Of a stretch of DNA of 64,000 bases, positions 11,801 to 23,239 are shown one piece after another (the stretch's first letter is position 1; every line of letters begins with the position of its first letter). The DNA is taken from contig OZ022261.1 in assembly GCA_963978905.1 (NCBI GenBank), forward strand, positions 31,803,686 through 31,867,685, given 5' to 3'. The stretch comes from Trichostrongylus colubriformis (Eukaryota; Nematoda; Chromadorea; Rhabditida; Trichostrongylidae). A model generated the notes under the pieces. The model saw nothing but the letters and a program-made list of their open reading frames with translations, made no database searches and had not been told where the DNA came from. The translations under genes were made by a program, and so were the position numbers.

Positions 11801-14090
11801 CGTGGCTGGATGACCAAAATCTGTGTGGATAAGGGTGGAGCAAAGTGACAGAAAAATGCACAAAGCATGAATGACGATCATTTGGTTTATCTTTCAAAAA
11901 GCAATTTCCATGGAGATAGCTCCAGCCCAGAATTCGAAACGCTTTTTGCAGCTAACCATCTATTCTGAGATGAGGAGGTATAACTTTTCTGAAGAAAGAC
12001 CTAAGGTTTTGTTTTTGTTGATCGCAAACAGTGCTACTAATGACATTCGACTTCCTAACACTAATTAGGAACATTTATGCTTCGTAATATTACACCAGAA
12101 TATAGGAAGTGCTACAATTAAGGCCAGTGTGTGCTAAAGGAAAATTACACTCCGAAGCTCTTACGATGACTCTACATTTTCCAAAGGTTTTCCAGCTGTA
12201 CTAGCGGAGCTTGCATCACATGTACCAAGAATACTACGCTGCCCTTGAGCAGACATTAATTGTTCAGCTTAATTCGAGCCATTTGAGATTAACTTTTATC
12301 GCAACAAATTCACAGATATCAATGAGCGTATCTCGTCGTGAGGAATAGCAATCCTCTTCTCCCATATGCTTCCTCTTCTCCCCTTAAGTGAGCTACGATA
12401 ATGAAAGCCAAAGGTCTGAGAAAGCTATATTGGCGAAATCCCTGGTGAAAGGAGCGCCCTCAAGCTCTAGACCAGGAAACTTTTTCATTAACTACCATTT
12501 CTTTTACCCCGGCCCGCCCACATTTTTCAACTTGGTCTGCCCTCTTTTGGAATCAGTAACAGGAAGGCTGACTTATTTCTCAGATTTTTGACCGTTTCAC
12601 TCCTAATCTTCTTCAACTGCTAAGCATCTAGACTCATATTCAGCTCGAACTACTCCTACCTCTGTCTTTAATAATAAGGACTAAAAAAGACAATGAACCG
12701 CTTGATTCCTTTTTCTACACATTCGTACCGCTAAGCACTTCTACCTTCATATTCAGTAATCTATGTATCCATATTCGGCCCGAACTACCCCTGCCAATGC
12801 CTTGAACGTCCCAGAGGCGTCATCTTTGCGAGAGCGGAGCTCGTAACCAGCAAGGCGAAAGTCCACAGAATCGGATGAACCTTAGCAACAGTTATGAATC
12901 TTTCAGATTAACTGGAAGATGCCTATGAAAAAATTGCGCTGTTTCAATGCCGTTAACAAGAGAATGTTGTGCAAGCATGAGCGATACGAACCTTTCAGAC
13001 TCATCTCCTGCTCTGCTGAGACATTGTGAAACTATTTATAAAATAGCAATATTCTTGCAAATACAGCGAGTCACCGAACTTTTTGTACATTGGGGGAGTC
13101 CGTTGACAGCAGCCTCAGCTATAACGTGATGTCTATGAACAAAAGCAAATTCATTAACAGGCAGCACTGAGTAGCGGTTATTCGAGTGTTCAGGAAGGCT
13201 ACTATGGTGACTGGAGACAAGCCAATATCATAGCGACGATGCGTAGCGCAACTCCTAGTACGGCGCCTAACAACTCCGTAACAAAGCTCTGCGTTAGCTG
13301 GAGCACTTCCCAACATTGGGCTCCTCCCGTGCATCATCAACCTGCGTAACGCTGCAACGCATCACAGATCCGCGGCCCATAGCTATTCATTGACGCGGAG
13401 CTTTACAATACGCGCGCGTGTTAAAAGCGTGGAGAATACCACGGCATAAGCTGGAGAAGTAGAGTGCGTATAAATGACCTACTTCGTAATTACTGGTTCG
13501 CACCTGATATGGGAAGAAACACTAATCACGTGGGAGAAGCCGGAGAGAAATTGAATAGGATACTTTCGCGTTGTACGCACGAAATGTATTCCATTTTTTT
13601 CGTATTTCACAAGAAGCGTCAGTTCAGTAGCGATGGAGCATAGAAAAATAAGGGCAAAGTTGAAGATGGCAGAGAATGCCGTTTTCTGAGGAATGTTATT
13701 ATTACTTCACATTACTGCATTAATAGGTTCCACAATATTCATCAATGAGGACACCCCAGAGAAACCTTAAATCAAGTGCATGCATAGAAACGCCTAGATA
13801 TGTTGCTAACAGTTATATCTACTACTCGTATGTGGCATCGAGAATCTCCTTGATTTGAGTTTGACTTTGAACTTTATTTTGCCTTCACGTACCACTTTAA
13901 TGTTATAGATATTTGTAACGGCATCACATTACGAAATGCTTGATTTTTTTTTCTCGCTCTGTAGCTACTGCAAGCAAGTTACGGAACTAGATGGGTAACG
14001 ATTTTTCCAGATTTTTGTAGGTAATAAGTGTTTCTTCGCATATAAGATGCAAATAAGTAATTGACGAGGTGTGTAGTAGGTCAATTGTAC
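5856..14090. other. Long stretch without a convincing gene
   Basis: Mostly AT-rich. I found no exon chain with agreeing phases. It holds a 14-G run at 7512-7525, a TATATAAA motif at 10814-10821 with no gene attached, and a GC-richer island near 10300-11400 with only short, cysteine- and arginine-rich chance frames. The 5' part of the C2-domain gene or the 3' part of the gene at 16.4-18.9 kb could hide here as small exons. Confidence 0.5.
7512..7525 (+). repeat. Poly-G tract, 14 G
   Basis: Uninterrupted run of 14 G inside a purine-rich context. It can form a G-quadruplex. One of five such tracts in the window, all on this strand. Confidence 0.9.
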
Positions 14091-14092
14091 TA

Positions 14093-14765
14093 TTAGGTTG
14101 GCAACTAGGTGATTGCGGATTTTTAAATACTGCTTTTTCCCTCAAAACTGTTTTCCACAAAATTTCTTCTGTACATATATATGTAGTACAAGTCCACACG
14201 CATCTATAGGTATTGTTGTCTTCCATCTCCCGGATAACCCTTTTCGGCAAAATAAAAATATCAAAAGTCACCTCATTTTCAATTCCAATTTCTTTTCTTT
14301 GAATAGCGTTAGACAGGGAAAGGGAAAGGTGATAATCCGATGGAGAAAGATCAGAACTATAAGGCAGCGATTTTTATCTAAGCTCGAGAATTTTTTGAAA
14401 AAAAATTTAAAATTTTTTACCACTATTGAAAAATGACTCGCCAAAAAATTCTCGAGCTTGGATAAAAATTGCTGCCCCATCCACCTTATAGCCCTGATCT
14501 TGCTCCATCGGATTATCACCTTTTCCTTTCCCTGTCTAACGCCATTCAAAGAAAAATCTTTTTATAATTTTTGTATTGAAAATGAGGTTGACCGTTGATA
14601 TGTTTATTCTGCCGAAAAGGGTTATCCGGGAGATGGAAGACAATAATACCTATAGATGCGTGTGGAATTATACTACATGTGTATGTACAGAAGAGATTGC
14701 TGGAAAGCAGTTTGGAGGGAAAAAGCAGTATTTAATAATCCGCAATTACTTAGTTGCCAACCTAA
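14093..14765. mobile_element. Foldback element made of two inverted mariner 3' ends
   Basis: Both ends are the same inverted terminus: TTAGGTTGGCAACTAGG on the left and its near-perfect complement on the right, flanked by TA at 14091-14092 and 14766-14767. The whole 673 bases is close to a palindrome around a short AT-rich centre near 14400-14420. Each arm carries a piece of mariner transposase; the right arm reads PPYSPDLAPSDYHLF (about 14481-14525, plus strand), which includes the third catalytic Asp region. The left arm has the same sequence inverted and more decayed. The terminus resembles the Hsmar1/bandit type of mariner end. Overlapping open frames of 93-118 codons are arms of the palindrome, not genes. 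Confidence 0.85.
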
Positions 14766-14767
14766 TA

Positions 14768-16390
14768 CTTTATGCACACCCAGAGAGTACGGCTGAGACA
14801 GGCACCGGTTACCATTTGTGCATGTGCAGAACACGGGATGCGATCCACGGCCATAATGCCTGCGTCTTTTGCGGGGTTAGTGGAGAAAAGAAACCAATGG
14901 ATGGCTTACAAAATTATCAATCTGTTATTTAAGTAATTGGAAATTTCTGCATGAAAGCGCACAGCAGCGTGGCTTAGCTATCGAAGAGACCACGCCCTCC
15001 GTTATTTGAGGTAGTGCAATAACAAAGATTATGTAATAAAACAATATGTGTTTGGGTTTCTATAAACCCTTAGCCTCAGCACTGCGCAGTAACGAAATTA
15101 TATCTAGCATTCAGGAAAGAGAGCATGGATTGCTATGAGCCCCCTACTTTCTGGCGGTCCAATGAAAAGTACAATTCTAAACCGACGCAATCCTAAAATG
15201 CGCATGTGGCTGAGCTACGTGACCTGTCCCGGTCTGAGTGTGCTGTCGCGCACCCAGAGTTAACAAGCAGCAGAAGGGCTCAAATTTCAACATAGAGTGA
15301 TATGATTCTTAAAGCGCTGAGCGGCGTCTCTAGCTCGTGATAATTTGCGTTCGAACTCGACCAGTAATGAAAAGCAGGTAAGTAATTATAAAATAGCGAG
15401 CAAAATAGAAACGGAAATTTCAGCAATGGAAGTTTGATAAAACGTTATATACATTTTCAAACATGCATCCACGGTAGCATATTTCCCCGATGTTTTAAGT
15501 TATTATGCCCTGCACACATTGAATCAATTTATGCTTTGAATTTTGAGTTTTCAGGGCCAGTCCTTGGATTGCTATCGTATTCGGTAGACAGGAAGAGAAA
15601 CGGAATGAAATAAATTTAAAAAGGCAAGCAAAAACGTTATCCCTATGTAAAATCAAGCAGGAAAAGCGATTTCAAGGAAGAGAGTAAAAGAGTACCAAGG
15701 AAATTGATGAAATAATAAGTCACAAATGTCAAATGATAAATTATTCACTCTACAAAACATTTTATGGGCTATGGTGGAAATTTTCTTGTGAATTCAAATA
15801 TCATTACTTGTAATTTAGCAAGAATAAATATGGAGAACATGTTGAAACATTTCAGGATAGCGATCAGCTATTTTGGCATAACTAATATGTAGTGAATAGT
15901 AGATTCAAATAAACACCAGGTATTCATTCACTAAACAATTTGACATTTAAATGTAATTTTAAAATCATATGGAAAATTCCACCTGTTTCAGAAATACAAT
16001 GCGGGTCAACGCTGCAGCAAAGGCTTTTATTTAAACTCGAGCGATGATTTTTTTTAAGAGCCATGTACTTTCTTTTCAAAGAACTTATATAAAGGCCACT
16101 GGGGTGAGGTATAGGGAACACCGAGGAAAGCTCGCATAACAATTAATCCACATCCAAAGTTTATGATAGACTACTGCACGGCTGCTACATTTATACCTTC
16201 TTGTACCCTTTTATTCTGTAGTTCCTAGTCAATCCATTTGTTAAATGGGGACTATGAATCCCTACCACAGATCATTGCTAGTAGTGCAATTTCAGACGTA
16301 CTATTCTTTTTGTATGATTATATCAAGCCAACCATATGATAAATATTATGATCAAAATTAAGTCTCCGAGTTATGAAAATCACTCACAAC
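14768..16390. other. AT-rich stretch, no gene found
   Basis: Several pyrimidine-rich AG sites occur on the plus strand (for example near 15415, 15545 and 15975), but none borders a sustained open frame. It could be 3' or intron sequence of the minus-strand gene that ends its recognised exons at 16391. Confidence 0.4.
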
Positions 16391-18891
16391 CAATGACATT
16401 ATCACTTAGACCAAATGCATAATCAGGAACGCCCAACATGTTACAGTGAGACTCAAAACGGAAGTCCGATGTGTGACGAATCTAAGAAAAGGTCACAAGC
16501 GTCGAATATCATTCACCCACTTGTAAAACACATAACTGTATTTGAGAAATTCTACTTAGTTTTTGACTGGTCTTCGCCCGAAGTGAGATCAGGTAATGCC
16601 AAATGTGGTGTTCAAAGGGCCCATTCGGTGCCGCGAAACGACCCGTCGTTTCGGCTCCCCTTGCACCTCACCTAAAAATGTTCAGGCCGTTTCGATAACA
16701 AACCATTTTTGCTTGATTAATGGTTCTAGGAAGGCAACCACTGGTAGCATTCCATAAAGTCTCTTCCATCGTTAGTCATTCACATTCAGGCACGCAAACT
16801 GTTTAGAAAGCCTCACAACAAAAGGTATGGGGATCAAAGGCTAGAGCATATGCTGAGCTGTAGTTCTACCTTTCCAGGTATCGCCTGCATCAGCTGGCAA
16901 ATACTAGCTAACGAATGCAGTGCAATTACAGCGGACATGTATCTAAATGTCAGAAAAATGTTGAAAAGCCCTGTTTCCCCTGGGATAATTGCAGTTTTTT
17001 CGATGGTATGCCTTCACGCTTCAATGACACATTCTACATAGTTCCATGAACCAAACAATCATTCAAACTCTCTCCCTTTCCCTGAAAGGCCTTCTCAATA
17101 AGTCAGAAAACGTTTTGCAATGGTTGAAAATTCCCAGTAAACTTGTGATGTGGATACTTACTGAAGTGCAATTTCCTTAGGGTCGGCATGTGAGATGGAA
17201 AGCTCGCGAATGATTCGTTGAGCTTTGTTCAATTGACGTCCGGCCCAAGCTTGAGCTCGCTCCATCGGTTTCAGCATTTTATCTGATATAGCCGTAACCG
17301 GCAGTTTTTCACCAACACTCATCGCCATACCCTCGAAGCGTCCTGCAGCTCAGAAACACGGCTTAGTGACATGAACGAAGAAGACGAAGGTTATTGCGCT
17401 TGAGAATTGAATCATAAGTGAGCGTAAGTTTGTCGAAATGTAATAAATCCTGTCATATCATAGCTGAAATAGAAAATGACATGTGGATAGTATTTCTATA
17501 TAGAGCCGCAAAGTAAATATGCATAGCAGTCGGGCAGAAGCGAAAACACCACTGCATACAAAAAATATATCCGATGCATAGACAGCAGAGAGGCAAGCCC
17601 CAGTACAAGCAAGTGAGAGCCCCATGTTCCATTATAGGGGTGGTACGGAGGGTAGGCAGATGGTTACGTATACCCAGTAACCGAGTAGTCACAATAGAGA
17701 CCTACAAGACGTAGACGTAGTAGCTCCTCAATGTGTGCCACTTTGGTGTGCAATGGTGCAACCGTCTTTTCTTGAGGATAGGTGTATGGTGACCTAATTG
17801 ATGGCTGTATCCAACCTATAAGGTACCGCGTGCTACACATGGTATTGCACGAGATTCAAACCCCTTTTTTTGATTTTTTGTAAAAGTACCGTGGTCAGAT
17901 GCTACTACAATATTTTTCGAATATGGAGAATAACATATCTTTCTGGGATCGTCCTCCTCCAAAAAGTACATGGGACTCGGGCATACGCTTTTGAACGTGA
18001 AAAGTGAAAGTTTTTGAAAAATATGCAGCAGGCAGTGACAATACAACCACTGTTCGCGCCGTTATACATGTGCATGTACTTCTTATGTTTTTTTATGTTC
18101 TGAACAATAACAGTCTCCACATAGAAAATACCTGCTTAACTACTGGGCTATATTGCTGGGTTATATAAGTAGTGGTGTCAAAAGAGAAACCAATTTTCAT
18201 AGTGGTACAATAACTGAGAGATATGTTGTTCTGCATATTCGAAGACGTGTTCTAACAGCTTTTGCTCTCAGAAATCGACGCTCTCCCACGACTCGAAAAA
18301 AAGGCGGTCCTGCTGCTCAAGTGCAACACGTGATGTTGCACGATTTGAAGAGAGTAAAAACAACTTTGGTCCGTTCTGTGTTTAAAGAAGTGAAGTAGCG
18401 AAGCGGTAAGCGATAAGATTGTAGCGGTGCGGTTGTCATAGTCAGACGAGAATTGCTCATTAGGGTTAGCCTATGTGAACGTAAGGAACAATTTCGGCGG
18501 CATGTGCGTGTGTATGTGTGGTGAGATGGTGAGCTGGAGACGCCAGACGTCTTGGCGACCATTGATCCTCGTTTGTGCGTATGTCAGAGTGTAGGAGTGA
18601 GTGTTGCATGGCAAATCCTCACATATCACCACTTCAGGGTAATCGCCCCTAGTGACCGCAGACATCAAAGTTTCATACATAGATTGCTCAAGAAATATTG
18701 CCGACTTTTTTAAGCACTTATTGCAGAGGTATTTCAGCAAGTTCGGGTGAACATTAGGGACTTCAAAGGCGCACTTCGCGATAATCTTGGCTCGAATATC
18801 CCATTGGAAAAGAAACGCGGATTCTCTGACGGTGAGTCCGTGAAGTGAAAATTAGGATCCAGCCCTTCTCACCATCTTCATGATCCGCCAT
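16391..18891 (-). CDS. Uncharacterised multi-exon gene, 5' end present, 3' end unresolved
   Basis: Minus-strand exons in order: 18891-18873 (ATG, MADHED), 18823-18623, 17815-17702, 17342-17162, 16942-16870, 16481-16391. Split codons agree at every junction (G|AA, T|GT, G|GA, CA|A, then phase 0), and the donors include GTGAGA, GTGAGG and GTAAGT. The product starts MADHED and contains SAFLFQWDIRAKIIAKCAF, KYLCNKCLKKSAIFLEQS, HIEELLRLRLVG, KMLKPMERAQAWAGRQ, QYMSAVIALHSLASICQLM and LGVPDYAFGLSDNVI. It is predominantly helical in appearance, without signal peptide or clear membrane helix. I do not recognise the family. The acceptor of exon 2 (GTCAGAG) is unusual, and the 49-base first intron is short but normal for nematodes. 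It could be the N-terminus of a larger gene continuing toward lower coordinates. Confidence 0.6.
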
Positions 18892-19149
18892 TGCAATGGT
18901 GCTCGACGAGAGACCAGATTAGAGAGGCGGGAATAGTTCAGAGAATGAAAAGAGAAGCGACAGGGACGCAGATGGCGTGGTCTACTAACGACGTCCGATA
19001 AGTTTATCAATCCCGGTTCCAGTGGCTTTAGTGCTCTAGTGACTAACTGTAGTGTCGCAGTAAGGGTACAGCGTGGATAGCCCGAAGGCACTTTTGCGAT
19101 AATCGGATGGGTCGACTTACCTCCCGAACAGTAGATGCTTGGGTAACTA

Positions 19150-19400
19150 ATCTGGCCGGGTGGGGGTCGACTGGTCGAATTTTCGCGCGACCGCCCGCGG
19201 CGAACGGCGAACAGGTGTAGCACCGCGATAGCGCACCGTGGCGGCGCGAAAAGGGTGCAGCCCGATTGGGTGGGGGTCGATTGGTCGAACTGTCGCTGCG
19301 CGGCGTCGCACTCGCGGCGCGGTAGGCACGAATCGTTTGGAATTCCGCTCAAGACGCAATGGGCTGGTACCGGGAAGGACCTTCAGAGATTGCACCTATT
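19150..19400 (-). repeat. GC-rich foldback repeat (family C), left copy
   Basis: Very GC-rich block just upstream of the gene starting at 18891. It holds an internal direct repeat, GGGTGGGGGTCGA..TGGTCGAA, at about 19158 and 19268. Read on the minus strand it runs CCAGCCCATTGCGTCTTGAG, then CGGAATTCCAAACGA, and ends in the TCGACC-rich part. The same order is found on the plus strand at 19685-19880. The open frames here (up to 166 codons) are repeat-derived. Confidence 0.7.
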
Positions 19401-19684
19401 TTCAGCGCGGGGGCTATTTGCTTTTGTTTTTATGCTTTCTGAGAGAACGGAAATATTAATGGTAATTCTACTGCTATTGGTCTCTCTCATTCTGCAGTGA
19501 GTGATCCATAGAAGTTTCTTCAGGACACTAACAGCTGAAGAAACCTATCAAGATAACACAACAATCAACAACAAACTCAAGTACAATAGAAGCAATAATA
19601 GCTATGCCTTTATTAGCTCTGAAGGACGATGGAAAGCTCATATTGCACGCTTAGGAATTTCAAATTCACGACATATTGCTCAAA

Positions 19685-20005
19685 AGAGGTGCAATCTTCA
19701 AAGGTCCCTTACGGTACCAGCCCACTGCGTCTTGAGCGGAATTCCAACGACTCGTACTCACGGCGCCGCGAGTGTGACGCCGCGAAGCGACAATTCGACC
19801 AATCGACCCCCACCCAATCGGGCTGCACCCTTTTCGCGCCGCCACGGTGCGGTATCACGGCGCTACACCTGTTCAAACCCACTCCAACGCCATCCATTTT
19901 GCACAGTTGACCAATAAGGAAGCTCAAGTAGTTGGCGCCTGAGCGGTTTCGAGCAGGTGAAGCGTTGGGATAGCGCGTCGTGGCGGGGGCGAAAAAGGCG
20001 CATCC
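19685..20005 (+). repeat. GC-rich foldback repeat (family C), right copy
   Basis: Inverted partner of the copy at 19150-19400, with about 285 bases of unrelated DNA between. Shared blocks are GTACCAGCCCACTGCG, TCTTGAGCGGAATTCCAA, ATCGACCCCCACCCAATCGG and CCCTTTTCGCGCCGCCACGG. The last block is repeated in inverted form at about 19950-20005, so this copy also folds on itself. Confidence 0.7.
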
Positions 20006-22358
20006 TGGATAGTTACCCAAAGATCTACTTCCTCAAGAAGGTAAATCGACCTATCTGATTATAGCAAAGTGTGCTTTCAGAAGCAACCTAGCTGCTCAGA
20101 GAGGGAAACTCCAATTATCGCGGGTGCATCATAAAAGAAAGACAAGGCGGAAGCAGCTCACTCCTTTTCAACAGCAGTGCTATAAAAATTGTATAAAATA
20201 ATTTCTCGAAGCGGAAAAAAAAATCGCAAGCAGAAAAGCCCAAAATGTACGAGTAGAATGGGCTGGTCATTTGTTGAAAAATGAATGTTCAAGAAGAGAA
20301 GACCATTTTAGGCTTTTTCACACTGGTAGCTAAGCAACAATGAATACATCCGAGCCAGCAGTGGTAAGGCGATGAGAGGTGGCGGGAATAACGGGGTGAA
20401 AATATTCCTACTAGGCATGAATTTCACGACACACACACAAAAAAATGTCTTTATAAATAGATTACAATGTAAATTAAATGCGTTTGAATATGCTTCGAAC
20501 CAACGCGGTAACATAGATTTCGGTACAGAAATAATGTACAATGAGCATCCGTAGAGACTAAAGAGAGGCTCAGCCGCTCTCATCGTCTCCCTTGCTGTGA
20601 ATAGCAAAACAAAAACCCTCGTTCAGCCATTGTGAAAACATTTAATTTCACATAACAAAGCGATACTGGCTTTCATGGCCAATAAATGATAGAAATAGAA
20701 TGCGTTGAATTTTATCCGCTTCATGGTCCACTCACCCTTTGAAGCGAGCAAATGTGGAAACATTTTTCCCCTCTGTTTTATTAGGTATATTTTCCAGTTC
20801 GTAAGAGTCTTTCTGACGAGCATTGATCCTCATTTTCAAGGCTCACTAAGGCTGATTATTTAAAACTAGGCAAATCCCAGGGTTACGGTGATGAACCCGG
20901 AAAAATACCCGTCCAGTATGTAGCTCAACAAGGTCCAATTCGTCGCTGGGCAACGCGAACTACTCATCGGGCACGACAAGTCTTTTGCTGGTACGACCAC
21001 CAGTGAGGAACTTTTCGCACGCGGTTAAGCATGTTGCTCCGCGCGATGGCTTACTTGGACCATCCTGACGCACGCCCCACCCCCTCCACCCTCCCCGTTT
21101 CCGTCAGTACTTAGACATCCTTTGCGTAGGCTAGAAAACGAACAGAATCTCTGAAAGATTAATTTAGTATAGCAGCTAACAAGTCTGTAGTGCAGCTCTG
21201 ATTTTCATAGCATTAGCTCTATCAGACTGTCTATAGCCTCTTTAATCAGGATAATGAGACCAGTTCAAGTGCCTAGTGCCAAGGCTTCGAGGGCACGTTT
21301 AGTGTCTTGCTTTTCAAGGAACGGCGGAAAAAGTTCGGGAGACTATGGACGTTTTGCAATAAGGGTCGGAAAAGTGAAGGGCTCGGTAATAGCGGTGCTA
21401 AAAGTACGCTAAAATCGACTGAAGACTTCGGAAGACTATTATCAAAGACACATTCAAGTAAACTTTTTTATTCATAGTAATTTTATGTTTCAGTAGAGGA
21501 TGAGTAGTGGCCGTACTTATGGAGAGTAAAAGTTTGTAAGGAGATAGCAGGGGTGTGCCCGCTTTCCATATCGAAGATTCCATATCGTCCCAGCTCATAA
21601 AAAAATACTAGTTTCTTGAGAGTTGCTTACTAGCCTTTCAAATAAAGTTTAGGGGGATCGCCATAAGCTGATAAGTTGGTCGATCAGATCGAAAAATCAT
21701 GAGTTCAAAGGTGATCCAGTAGGTTAGTAGGTTTATACGATAATTGGATGAGCAATGGAAATTCCATTGATTTACTGAATTCCTTTCTAATTGTACATTG
21801 AGCAAGTGAAGAATTGAACGGGAATCAGCTAAAGGGACGCATGTAAGGCAGACAAAGGGGCGTGTGAACCCCAAAAACATATGTAGCCATACGGAAGTCG
21901 TCTTCTAAAGTGAATCGATTCGGGACAGCATGCACCTCGTTGTCGATTTACTCATAAAAATAGGATAACGTCTATACCCGTTTTCGGATTGTAGTTTCTA
22001 GTGCAAGTAATGATGCGGGCAACATTTGAAATAAAAACGAAGATCACGTTTCGAGCAGCGGTGTAATCCTTCTATAACAGACAAACGCTCTTTAATGGAA
22101 AGCCCTTTGAAATCGACACCTCAGATCACTGATTCCTTTCGAAGCGCGGTCCACAGAAATATCTCGCTCCTCAAAGGATATGCCGGTTTCACCAAAATCC
22201 ACTCCTTGAATCGATAAAGATTTATGTACTTCTTAATTAAAAACACTGTAGTTTCAGAATCCATCGTTAAACATAAAAATTCTAGAAAAAGAAACCTCGG
22301 ATTTTTGCAATTACGAAAAGCTGTGGTAAACAAAATACACACTGCATTTTGTTTACAG
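20006..22358. other. Stretch without a supported gene
   Basis: No phase-consistent exon chain was found. A short plus-strand stretch near 20250-20320 reads WAGHLLK, which resembles the end of RTE-type retrotransposon proteins but is too short to call. Upstream exons of the plus-strand exon at 22359 should lie here. Confidence 0.4.
22326..22357. repeat. Short hairpin at a splice acceptor
   Basis: GTAAACAAAAT (22326-22336) and its complement ATTTTGTTTAC (22346-22356) flank a 9-base loop. The right arm is the polypyrimidine tract and acceptor of the exon at 22359. Confidence 0.6.
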
Positions 22359-22585
22359 GCCATGACACGCTCATCACAAGTTTTCAACTGAGCGCCTTGA
22401 TTTGTATCTTGAAAAATGCTTTTAGTAGTTTGCTGGGTTTTGAAGACAAAATAACTTTAGAAAATCAGCTTTCCATTCACGAAGATAGTAATGGAGAAAC
22501 CGGTGAAGAAGCGGTGTACAGCGAAGTAATTAGAGCGCGATTTTCACAGGAGGGTAGTGCTGCACAGGGGACCTACGACAGATAG
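22359..22585 (+). CDS. Putative last exon of a plus-strand gene
   Basis: Opens after a good acceptor (TTTTGTTTACAG, ending at 22358) and stays open to TAG at 22585. The product begins HDTLITSFQLSALICIL, then carries a hydrophilic acidic tail with SIHEDSNGETGEEAVYSEV and ends SAAQGTYDR. Composition and codon choice look coding, unlike the other frames here. The hydrophobic start followed by an acidic cytosolic-type tail would suit the C-terminus of a membrane protein, but no family is recognised and upstream exons were not found. Confidence 0.4.
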
Positions 22586-22858
22586 TAGTTGCTATATGTT
22601 TAAAAAGCTTATCTCTGAGTTCATGAAGGAGTCGAAAATTGTGATAAACTCAAAAGATACGTATGTAGTAGTAATAAAGTCGATCGAGCAAGAGAGAAAT
22701 TTCATTAATGTGTTTTAAACTGTAAAAAACAGCAGCCATATTAGTCAGCATGAAGTCCTGTTACCACGCGGAAACTACTCTGCTTACTCAGTCATTATCA
22801 AGGTTAAGCTTCTTCAATCATTTCTTCAATCATTTTTTGCTTGCTTGTTAATGACACC

Positions 22859-23150
22859 GGGAGGGGTGAATTCGGCAGATTGTGTAACATAAAAGAGGGT
22901 GTGCTGAGCAGTGTGACAGAAGAGAAAAAACGAAATAAAACGGCAGAAAACCCGAGAAATAGGAGCCCGGAAACCCCCTCTCTTTAGCGTTCATCTGCGT
23001 CACTAGCCGGGGGTAGATTGCAGACCGGCGAGAAGCTAATCAGGCGGTCGCGGACAATTTCCCGCCCTCTCCGCAACTCGCCCACCGGACGAACGCCAGA
23101 GCGACTCCCTGTGCTGCGGAACCGTGGTAAGACCTCAAGCCGGAGGCGCA
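22859..23150 (+). repeat. GC-rich dispersed repeat, family A, copy 2
   Basis: Carries the family blocks AAATAAAACGGCAGAAAACC, CCGAGAAATAGG, GCGTCACTAGCCGGG, TTTCCCGCCCT and CCTGTGCTGCGG in the same order as the copy at 2042. The 70-codon open frame inside is repeat-derived. Confidence 0.75.
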
Positions 23151-23239
23151 ACGTACTGTTCAGCGTTCCGCTTACCGAGTCGAGCGCGCTACTCTCCGGA
23201 GAGGTCTCTCAGCAAGGCATGAATAGCTGAGATCAGTCT

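Noticed and set aside
18852..19352. 166-codon minus-strand frame
   Set aside because: It spans the GC-rich foldback repeat and reads through the first intron of the gene starting at 18891; related frames appear in the other repeat copies.
20250..20320. WAGHLLK motif as evidence for an RTE-type retrotransposon
   Set aside because: Only a few residues match and no reverse transcriptase or endonuclease sequence was seen nearby.
22126..22210. Minus-strand exon-like piece reading FEERDISVDRASKG, reminiscent of glutaredoxin-type proteins
   Set aside because: No partner exon with a redox motif was found on either side and the acceptor is weak; the opposite strand is also open.
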